A stretch of DNA of 34,923 nucleotides from positions 1 to 34,923 of the forward strand of contig NZ_ALAP01000016.1 in the NCBI RefSeq assembly GCF_000280905.1. Reading direction: 5' to 3'. Positions 1-6,808 of this stretch are shown here, in pieces. Position numbers and translations under genes: made by a program. Source of the stretch: Streptomyces sp. AA1529. Its GTDB lineage: Bacteria > Actinomycetota > Actinomycetes > Streptomycetales > Streptomycetaceae. The notes below the pieces were generated by a model that did not search any database, had not been told where the DNA came from, and saw only the letters and a list, made by a program, of their open reading frames with translations. Every line of letters starts with the position of its first letter. Position 1 is the stretch's first letter.

Positions 1-315
1 CCCGCGGAGCGGGTAAGAGCCTGCTGCGCAGGCTCCGAGGGAACTCCCGCGCTGCGCTTGGGAGTTCGGAGTGGTGCCCCGCGCTGCGCACGGGGTGATG
101 GAGTGGGACTCCGCGCGTTGCGCGGAGTTGGCTTACGCTGCGCTCTGAGCCATGTTTCCTTCCCCGAGAATTTTCGTTGGATCCGCAGGTTAGGGTGATG
201 GTCCTTCCGGCTCTCCGCTTACGCTTCGAGCCAGCGACTCCTTCGTCGCTGCGCTCCTAGAAGGAGCCTTGAGGGTCCGTCCGCTGCGCTCCCGGACCTG
301 GCCCGCAGCGCGGGC
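1..315. repeat. Streptomyces-type telomere: ladder of hairpin palindromes
   Basis: The window opens with CCCGCGGAGCGGG (arms 1-5 and 9-13), which is palindrome I of archetypal Streptomyces telomeres. Further inverted repeats follow: 17-24/28-35, 41-48/60-67, 77-81/91-95, 108-116/120-128, 130-133/148-151, 274-279/293-298 and 301-306/310-315. Several carry the GCTGCGC apex known from Streptomyces ends, where it forms a very short sheared-pair loop. In this family the 3' strand overhang left by replication folds at these palindromes and is filled in by a protein-primed reaction using Tpg and Tap. Both of those genes are present at 21.4-24.2 kb. Base 1 therefore looks like the true physical end of the replicon. 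Confidence 0.93.
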
Positions 316-488
316 GGCTGGCTACAAGTGTGGGCCTGGGGTGGTCGGCTGATTGTTTCCTTCGCCTCAGAACTTTGGGTGAATCCGTGGTTTGGGTGTG
401 TGCCCCCTCAAGGGGCACCTGGGGCGGCCTGGTCTGTGGTGTGTCGGAGTGCGAGCACGGTGAGTAACTCAACCTCTGTGCGGCCGGA
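316..488. other. Subtelomeric non-coding stretch with one strong hairpin
   Basis: I see no convincing gene here. Short frames open on both strands but lack ribosome sites and recognisable protein features. A perfect 7-bp stem (GTGCCCC at 400-406, GGGGCAC at 412-418) with a 5-nt loop may be one more telomeric palindrome. Confidence 0.5.
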
Positions 489-523
489 CCCGCCTGACAT
501 TATCTCAGGAGGTGCCAGGCGGG
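489..523 (-). terminator. Hairpin after the 55-residue ORF
   Basis: Perfect 8-bp arms (489-496 and 516-523) enclose a 19-nt loop. The hairpin starts 12 bases past the stop of the minus-strand gene at 535-702, where a terminator would be expected. There is no U-tract, which is common for Streptomyces terminators. Confidence 0.45.
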
Positions 524-534
524 TTGGGGGATTG

Positions 535-702
535 TCAGTCGTGCTGCCACCAGGTCACTGCGAGGCCGGCCAGAAGGGCCCCGAGATGACGGACGGCTCC
601 GGCGAGGAGCGCTGCGGAGACGAGTCGCCGCCACGAGGCGGGGGCGGGCGCACCGTGGACGTGGGGCGGGGTGGTGGAGGGCCTGCGGTTCTTCTTCCGC
701 AT
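535..702 (-). CDS. Small 55-residue protein with one hydrophobic segment
   Basis: The gene begins with ATG (complement of 700-702), with an AAGGA ribosome site 9 bases upstream on the minus strand, and ends at TGA (535-537). The protein starts with a basic stretch (MRKKNRRP), continues through a proline-rich linker, and then has a hydrophobic alanine/leucine-rich segment at residues 27-50 before ending TWWQHD. This looks like a single membrane helix with a basic cytoplasmic N-terminus, or a small amphipathic peptide. I do not recognise the family and assign no function. It is the gene nearest the telomere and is transcribed toward it. The good ribosome site and the hairpin just downstream argue that it is real. 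Confidence 0.55.
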   Translation of the reverse strand: MRKKNRRPSTTPPHVHGAPAPASWRRLVSAALLAGAVRHLGALLAGLAVTWWQHD

Positions 703-809
703 CGCGGGGTGTCCTTCGTTTGAGCCGGCTTCAGCGGCGTGGGCTGTGGTGCTGGGACCAGTGAGCCAGAGTCGCGAGAGGGCAGAAAATTACGCTTCTC
801 GGGGTTGTA

Positions 810-1993
810 ATGGTGGGCATGGCACGAGGGGCGCCGAGTCCGACTGATCTGCAGGTGGTGCGTGAACTTGCCGCGCGGGAGGTGGTGGTGACGCCAAGCC
901 AGCTGGAGAGCTGGCGGCGGGTGGGCTTGTTGCCGCGTCATCGACGGCGGGGGCTGGGGCGTGGCCGGGGGTCGGTGGTGGACGCGGTCGATCCGCTGGT
1001 GGTGGAGAGTGCGGCGGCGCTGGCCCGGCATTTTCGGCAGGGGCGGGACCGGCGGCTGGCTGTGCTGGCGTGGTTCGCCGAGGCCGGGACGCCGGGGACG
1101 GCCCGGGTGCCAGAACCGCCGGTGGTCGCCGTGCGCGAGGCCCTGGTGTGGGCCCTGCAACGTTCGGCGTCGCAGCGGTTGGTGGAGTTCGCGCGTAGCG
1201 CGGCCGGGGCCGGTGAGGAAGGGCAGGACGCGCTGTACGCGGCGGCCGGGCGGCTCATGGGGCCGGACCGCGGGCGGGCTAACCCAGCGCTGGTGCGTGC
1301 GGCGCTCGAAGCCGGTGGGGACGTGCCGGTCGAGGCCGGGGGGCCGGATGGCAGGAGCATGGTGCACGTGGCCGCCGCGATCGGCCTGGGCGCGCAGGAG
1401 GTCGGGGCGGACGCGCTGGCCGAGGCATTCGCCGCCTTCGGCATGTTCGGGCTGACGGCCGAGGACTGGGGGCAGATGCTGGGTGCCGCGGAGCGCGGCG
1501 AGGGGCCCGAGGTGGACTGGGGAGTGCTCCAGCAGAACGCGGACATCGTGGCCCAGGTGCAGCGGGCTAGTGACGAGGAGCTGCTGCGCGCACGAGAGGT
1601 GCTGGTCGGTATGCGTATGTTCTACGCGCTGTACGTGCTGCACGGGCTGCTCCTGCCGGACAATCCCGCGCAGGCCGCGCCGCGCTGCGGGAGCGGATTG
1701 ACGAGTGGAGCAGGTTCCCGTTCCTGGACCACGTCGTTGCCATCGACCCCTCCCCCATGCGGTTCGCCGAGTCCCTGGCGGTCTTCCTCGAGCCGTTCTT
1801 CGACGGGCTGTACCAGATCCTCATGGATCAGTTCGCCGAGAACCCGGACATCTTCAGCGACGAGAGGGGAGCCGTCGGCTTCGGGGAGAGGTGGATGCGC
1901 TCCATGGAGGAGCTGCCCAACGGTCGCCGGCAGGCGGCGAACGGCGGCGCAGACCACGACCCTGGTGAAGGGGCGTGGGTGCAGGCCGGATGA
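810..1993 (+). pseudogene. MerR-like helix-turn-helix protein, frameshifted
   Basis: The N-terminal part (to about residue 75) reads as a MerR-like DNA-binding region, with a TPSQLESWRRVGLLPR motif and then a GRGRGS turn. The remaining ~310 residues are helical and unrecognised. From 810 the frame is good to about 1675. Coherent protein (LRERIDEW, FPFLDHVV, MRFAESLAVFLEPFFDGLY) then continues in a different frame to the TGA at 1991-1993. Joining the two needs one missing base near 1665-1685, inside a GC-repeat run. The product would be about 393 residues. ATG 810 and ATG 819 are both possible starts; the second has a G-rich stretch just upstream. A sequencing deletion is as likely as a true mutation. 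The target and effector are unknown. Confidence 0.6.
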
Positions 1994-2302
1994 CCTGACC
2001 TTGCTGCAGCCTCGGTGATGGCGGCTGCGTGCCTTTTCGTGGATGGGTGCAGCAAGACTGGTGATGCGGGCGGGTGGTCCCTCCTGCTTGGGACGGTCCG
2101 CAGCGCGGCGGCCGGCTTCGGGTGCAGGGCGCCGGACCGGGTCCGGGTCAGCGCGGACGCGGTGCTCCGAAGGGCGTTAGCGCTCCGACGCGGGTTGCTC
2201 CTGATCGCAGGCCCACAGTCGGCATTCTCGCGTCTCGTCTCTCGCTCGCCCCTGTGTGGTGCCGTGTCCGACACCGGCCGGGGCGGTCTACCGTGTCGTG
2301 CC
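1994..2302. other. Intergenic stretch without a supported gene
   Basis: This is about 310 bases between the MerR-like pseudogene and the reductase. An open frame runs into the reductase from upstream, but its translation has no family-like features and the reductase clearly begins at 2303. I see no strong hairpin or RNA gene. Confidence 0.5.
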
Positions 2303-3130
2303 ATGACGGTTTTGGTGATCGGCGGAAGCGGCTTCCTGGGCACCGAGTTGATCCGGCAGGCCGCCATGGCCGGGCACGCAACGGCCGCAACCTACGCGAC
2401 CAGGCCCGGCACCGATCCCCGCGCCGCCTGGTACCCACTCGACCTGCGGGATCCCGGACGCGTGGACGCCGTCATGGCCGAAGTCGGCGCGGGTCTCGTC
2501 ATCAACGCATCGAGCGGGAACGCCGACTGGGCGGTGACCGCGCAGGGGCCCGTCCGGCTGGCGATGGTGGCGGCGAAGTACGGAAGCCGCCTGGTCCACG
2601 TGTCCAGCGACGCCGTGTTCTCCGGCGCCCGCGTCCACTACGACGAGTCGTGCCTGCCCGACCCCGTCACCCCGTACGGAGCGGCGAAGGCGGCAGCGGA
2701 GACCGGGATCCTCCTCGTGCATCCGCGGGCCGCCGTGGCCCGCACGTCGCTGATCATCGGCGACGGCGGTTCCGTGCATGAGCGCCTCGTGCACGAACTG
2801 GCTGCCGGCACCCGCGAGGACGTCCTGTTCACCGACGACATCCGCTGCCCCGTCCACGTTGCCGACCTGGCCGCCGCCCTTCTGGAACTGGCGTGCGGCG
2901 ACGCGGCTGGCGTCCACCATCTCACTGGTCCCGACCCCGTGAGCCGTCATGAACTCGGCGTCCTCATCGCCGGGCGTGACGGCCTGGACGCCTCCCGGCT
3001 GCCCGCGGGCTTGCGGGCCCACAGCGCCCTTCCCGGCGCCCTCGACGTACGCCTCGACAGCCGAGCCGCTCAGCGGAAACTCCGCACCACACTGCGCGGC
3101 GCCCAGCAGTTCTGCGCCACAACAACCTGA
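2303..3130 (+). CDS. NAD(P)-dependent epimerase / dTDP-4-dehydrorhamnose reductase-like (extended SDR)
   Basis: This is a 275-residue cytoplasmic Rossmann-fold enzyme of the RmlD-like extended short-chain dehydrogenase family. Visible features in order are the N-terminal nucleotide-binding motif VIGGSGFLG (about residues 5-13), the strand-end motif LVHVSSDAVFSG, and the catalytic YxxxK in DPVTPYGAAKAAAE. The C-terminal half has the DDIRCPVHVADLA motif typical of RmlD-type enzymes. Family members reduce or epimerise nucleotide-linked deoxysugars such as dTDP-4-keto-rhamnose, but no other sugar-pathway gene is nearby, so the substrate is unknown. ATG at 2303 is chosen because the Rossmann motif begins immediately after it. 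The gene stands alone, with about 490 bases to the next gene. Confidence 0.88.
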   Translation: MTVLVIGGSGFLGTELIRQAAMAGHATAATYATRPGTDPRAAWYPLDLRDPGRVDAVMAEVGAGLVINASSGNADWAVTAQGPVRLAMVAAKYGSRLVHVSSDAVFSGARVHYDESCLPDPVTPYGAAKAAAETGILLVHPRAAVARTSLIIGDGGSVHERLVHELAAGTREDVLFTDDIRCPVHVADLAAALLELACGDAAGVHHLTGPDPVSRHELGVLIAGRDGLDASRLPAGLRAHSALPGALDVRLDSRAAQRKLRTTLRGAQQFCATTT

Positions 3131-3618
3131 CCGCCCAGTCAGACACCGAGTTGAGCCGGGCCGGGGCGCAGGTGGAGGGCGGGGGTTCGGGCGGGTGGGG
3201 CGGTTCGGGCGGGTCGCCGGTATGTGGTCTTGGCGGTCTATGCGCGTCCATCAGCCAACTTAAAGTCAGGTTGTATGTACAGACTGTTATATGTCAGTCT
3301 TTCGGGGCACGTCAGTGGTCTCGACGACCTGCCAGCCCCGTGCCGCCGTCGGCGGAGAGGGCGTGAGCCGTGCGCTGTGAAGTTCCGTCGTTTGTGCGGG
3401 GGTTTCGGCAGCGCGCCCAGTCTCCGGTGGTGGACTCAAAGGGGCAGACGGTCTTCGCCGGTGCGCGCGCTCAGTGCGTGGCGGTGACGGCGGCCCGTGC
3501 GGGTGCTCCTCGGAAAGGAGTGCTTGCATCTCGGGTGCGTGTCGCACCCGGCAGAGCGTCGGATGCGTTCGTTCGCACCCGGGGTCATGAGGGCTTCCGG
3601 GAGAAGGACCGTCTTCCC
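3131..3618. promoter_or_regulatory. Leader region upstream of the 817-residue gene
   Basis: This stretch holds no gene I can support. It contains two direct copies of GGTTCGGGCGGGT (3184-3196, 3202-3214). It also has an unusually AT-rich island at about 3258-3303 with an imperfect operator-like inverted repeat (AGACTG at 3281-3286, CAGTCT at 3295-3300). The AT-rich island is the best candidate promoter/operator for the downstream operon, but no clear -35/-10 pair can be fixed by eye. Confidence 0.35.
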
Positions 3619-6072
3619 ATGTCTACCCGTAAGTTCCCTTCGGGGCCTTTCCCCTATCCGACCACGCCTGAGTGGGCGGAGAATCTCGTCGAGGCCATCG
3701 CCAACACCTGTGCGGCAGAAGGTTTCGCGCCCGTTCCCCGGCAGGCCGTGCTGGAGGCGCTGGCTCCGGCGCTCGGCCAGGGCGAGGCCAAGCGCGTCAC
3801 CGAGCGCCGGCGTGACAGCCGTTTTCTGCTTCCTACCGCTTACCACGTCGAGCAGCGCGGCACGGACGGGGCGTTGCTCGTGCTGAAGGTGGACCTGCAC
3901 GGGGCGGCGACGCTGCCGTGGGTCATCAACGACCGTACGCGCAGCGCGTGGCTGCATCCCTCCGGCGAGAATCAGGAGCGCTTGGAGGACCTGGTCGAGC
4001 AGCAGCAGTTGGTGGCCGCGTGGACGGTCGGTGTGGAGCGGGCGAAGACGGCGCGGCGGGCTCTGGCTTCGACCGCGGCGCCGGAGGAGAAGGACGCGGC
4101 GCTCGCCGCGGTCGCGGTCGCGGAGAAGGAGCTGGCCCGTGCGCAGGAGGAGTTGAAGGCCTGTGAGCGGGCGCTGGGCGGCCGGCGGCCGCTGCCCGTG
4201 GTGCGGGCCGTCACGCAGGACGGGGTGCCGATGGCGGCGCTCACGACGGAGCCGGTCAGCGCGGCGATGGCCGCCGAGGTTCAGCGTTACGCCGTGGACG
4301 TGCTGCGGCGGCGGGCCCGGCAGCGTTCCTACGACCTGGCGGAGTCCTTGGTGCAGGAGGGCCAGCGGGAGTCCACCGTGGTGGTGCTGCAGCGCACGCC
4401 GGTGGTCGACGGGGACGGGGACGTGCGGTACGTCTGGCGGGGGCAGCACGCCACGGGCGCCAACCGGTCCGATGCCCGGCTGGAGATCTTCGGGCTCTCG
4501 GCGCAGCAGTCGCTGACCGGGGTGCCGCAGTCCGTACTGCGGCTGCCCGGAGAGGAGGAGAACCGGCGGCTGGTGGTGCGGGGGCTGGGTGAGATCCTGC
4601 GGCGGATCAGCGCCCTGCTCAACGCCGAGTACGCCGACCCCGAGCGGGATGAGGACGGACGTGCTCAGCGGGCGGTGCGGATCGCCCAGGTGTCTTCCCG
4701 CGTTGTCATTGGCGCGAAGCGGCCGGAACGGCTGGAGGAGTCGCTGCGGCAGCTGAACGTGAACGAGCATCTGCGCGGCCAGCTGGACTACGAGGACATG
4801 GACCGCTCCCTGGGGCTGTGGTCGACTCTCGTCAAGGCCTACCAGGCCGCCGGGCTGCTGGGTGACCTACTCGCCCAGGAAGTCGGCCAGGGCCGCATGC
4901 CGGCCGGTGAGCTAGACGAAGACGCCGTCGCCGATGCCCTGGTCGGGGCCCGCGCGCTGGACGAACTCGCTGTTCTGCTCACGCCGGGCGACGAGGTGAG
5001 CGCTATGACGCTGCGGGATGTGGCGGTCCGCTGCGCCACCGTGATGCTGTTCCCGCCGGTCCCGCCGCGCCCCGAGAACTTGGCGCCGCGAGCTGCGATG
5101 CCGACTGGCCGGTACTGGCCGGTGGTGCGTGCCGCCCTGCAGGAGGCTTCCTGGGGGCAGGTGAACGGGAGCACCGCCAAGCGGCGGACGGAGATCTGGG
5201 CGGCCGTGACCGCTCAGCACTTCCTGCGCCCTGGCCCCCTCGCTGCCGCCGAGCGCCTGTTCGGCAAGCCCGAGGTGCAGTTCGGGGTGCGTCCCGACGC
5301 GCGCAGCCTCGTTTCCCTGGTGACCGCCTGCCGTCAGGGGGATGACGCGGCCTGGGAGATCCTGGTGCGGCGGCATCTGCTCCCCGGCCTGATCAGCGGG
5401 GCTGAGCCGTTCGTCGCGCCCAACGAGGGTTCCTTCCAGAGCGCGGACCGCAAGGGTGGGCGGCGGGCACCGGCCAACTCGGTCCAGGCTCTGGTGAACG
5501 CCTGGACCAACCCGCCGGAGAATGTCACCCGCGACCTGCTGATCGCGTTCGCCGTGGCGGTGCTGCGCGCCCCGGACTCCCCTGTCCGGGACGGTCTGGC
5601 CCCGGGTACCTTCTGGGCGCCCGACCCCCACGGCGATCCGCGTGAAGGGGTCCTCGCCGACAAGGAGTGGTTCGACACCCTGTTCCCCCAGACCTCGGTC
5701 CGCAGGACCAGGCGGCCGCAGCCGTCTTCGGCCGACAGCACCGGCTCCGCCGCCATCGGCAGCGGCGGGGACACCGTGGAACTCGCCGAGGAGGTCCCCG
5801 AGTCCGCGCTCGCCCGTATGACCCGCCTGCGCGCGGAACTGGCCTCCCTGGTGGCCAGCAGCACGGTGAACGCCGCCGCCGTCGCCGAGGAGATCAGCCA
5901 GCTCCTGGAGACGGTCGAGGGTGCCGTGCGTGCCCGTGAGGCATCCGGCGCTCCGGAGGAGCCCGCCGATGTGCAGAAGCTGTACATGCGGGAATTCGCC
6001 GGGATCAAGGCGGATGCCGGGAAGATCGGGCCGCTGCTGGACAAGGCCGCCTTGGCGGTGATGTCGCTGTGA
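3619..6072 (+). CDS. Large protein of unknown family, first gene of a putative defence operon
   Basis: The protein has 817 residues and I do not recognise the family. ATG 3619 is chosen because a purine-rich GAGAAGGA ribosome site lies about 10 bases upstream. The open frame extends back to 3370, but that part looks non-coding. The N-terminal ~120 residues are a mixed globular region. Residues ~123-188 are a strongly charged heptad-like stretch that probably forms a coiled coil. A central globular part contains an RGQHATGANRSDARLEIFG segment, and the acidic/alanine-rich C-terminal ~130 residues may form a second coiled coil. No membrane helix, signal peptide or nucleotide-binding loop is visible. 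The stop overlaps the next gene's GTG by 4 nt, so translation is probably coupled. By context it may be the scaffold or recognition part of the nuclease/helicase system that follows. Confidence 0.75.
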   Translation: MSTRKFPSGPFPYPTTPEWAENLVEAIANTCAAEGFAPVPRQAVLEALAPALGQGEAKRVTERRRDSRFLLPTAYHVEQRGTDGALLVLKVDLHGAATLPWVINDRTRSAWLHPSGENQERLEDLVEQQQLVAAWTVGVERAKTARRALASTAAPEEKDAALAAVAVAEKELARAQEELKACERALGGRRPLPVVRAVTQDGVPMAALTTEPVSAAMAAEVQRYAVDVLRRRARQRSYDLAESLVQEGQRESTVVVLQRTPVVDGDGDVRYVWRGQHATGANRSDARLEIFGLSAQQSLTGVPQSVLRLPGEEENRRLVVRGLGEILRRISALLNAEYADPERDEDGRAQRAVRIAQVSSRVVIGAKRPERLEESLRQLNVNEHLRGQLDYEDMDRSLGLWSTLVKAYQAAGLLGDLLAQEVGQGRMPAGELDEDAVADALVGARALDELAVLLTPGDEVSAMTLRDVAVRCATVMLFPPVPPRPENLAPRAAMPTGRYWPVVRAALQEASWGQVNGSTAKRRTEIWAAVTAQHFLRPGPLAAAERLFGKPEVQFGVRPDARSLVSLVTACRQGDDAAWEILVRRHLLPGLISGAEPFVAPNEGSFQSADRKGGRRAPANSVQALVNAWTNPPENVTRDLLIAFAVAVLRAPDSPVRDGLAPGTFWAPDPHGDPREGVLADKEWFDTLFPQTSVRRTRRPQPSSADSTGSAAIGSGGDTVELAEEVPESALARMTRLRAELASLVASSTVNAAAVAEEISQLLETVEGAVRAREASGAPEEPADVQKLYMREFAGIKADAGKIGPLLDKAALAVMSL

Positions 6073-6596
6073 ACGGGGACTGCTGCGCGGAGCCGGTGGC
6101 CGGGCCGGTGGTCGACGCGCGGGTGCTGCGGCACGCGTGGACGGCGCTGGGCCCGCTGCGGTGCGGTGACTGGCCCGCCCCGTACAACCTGCAGCCCCCG
6201 CACCGGGAGGAGACGCTCGCGGTGCTGGATGAGGTGCTGGCCGGGGTGTATCTGGCGGTCGACGCCGACAGCCAGCTGCGGTGGCTGGGCAAGGCCCACC
6301 GCGACGGCGGCATCGGCGCTCGGCTGCGGGATCACCTCCGGCACCTGGAGCGGGCCCGCGTCTTCACCGGAGTGTTCGTCGTGGAGGCCGACCCGTTCAG
6401 CCCGCCGCAGGCGATCGAAGCAGCCGAGGGGCGGGCAGCCGACGCCATCGGGCTGCGCAGCCGCATGGGCACGCGGCGGTGGCCGGCGGTCACCCACGCG
6501 CAGTGGCTCGCCCTGGTCACCTCCCGGCCCGGGCGGCGCGTTGTGCCGCCTCGGCGGGACGGTGACAGCAAAAGCCGAGGCAGCGTATCGGGCTGA
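6069..6596 (+). CDS. GIY-YIG-like nuclease domain protein
   Basis: This 175-residue protein begins at a GTG that overlaps the preceding stop by 4 nt. Its middle reads like a divergent GIY-YIG endonuclease: GVY at 59-61, WLG at 72-74 followed by KA, an arginine at 85 and histidine at 89 in the helix that follows (ARLRDHLR), and a glutamate at 117 or 120 at the expected place for the metal-binding acid. The canonical terminal asparagine is not obvious. Family members cut DNA using this tyrosine-arginine-glutamate set. The preceding ~55 residues are probably a small lead-in domain. Its place between the 817-residue protein and a helicase-nuclease suggests it is the nuclease component of one system. 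The GIY-YIG call rests on motif reading only and could be wrong. Confidence 0.6.
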   Translation: MNGDCCAEPVAGPVVDARVLRHAWTALGPLRCGDWPAPYNLQPPHREETLAVLDEVLAGVYLAVDADSQLRWLGKAHRDGGIGARLRDHLRHLERARVFTGVFVVEADPFSPPQAIEAAEGRAADAIGLRSRMGTRRWPAVTHAQWLALVTSRPGRRVVPPRRDGDSKSRGSVSG

Positions 6597-6683
6597 CGGG
6601 CCCGAGCAAGGCCCCGCGAGTGGGACTTCCCCTCCGCAGCGAGGTGCCAGGAGGCGCGCCTGCAGTGGAGGGGCCAGCAGGGG

Positions 6684-6742
6684 CCGCACCCGGGGGGCCG
6701 GGAGCAGGGGACGACGCCGCAGGGCGTCGTCCCTGGGTGCGG
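6684..6742 (+). terminator. Strong two-part hairpin between nuclease and helicase genes
   Basis: The outer arms CCGCACCC (6684-6691) and GGGTGCGG (6735-6742) enclose perfect 11-bp inner arms (6708-6718, 6723-6733) with a 4-nt loop. The structure sits between the stop at 6596 and the start at 6809. It could end transcription, attenuate it, or protect an RNA end. It has no U-tract. Confidence 0.55.
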
Positions 6743-6808
6743 CGGGATGGACAACGAAGGGGCCCGGGCGGCATGGCGCCGCCTGGGCAAGGGAGAGGGG
6801 ACAGCGGG

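Noticed and set aside
3370..3618. Upstream extension of the 817-residue protein
   Set aside because: The extra 83 codons look non-coding, and a purine-rich ribosome site precedes ATG 3619.
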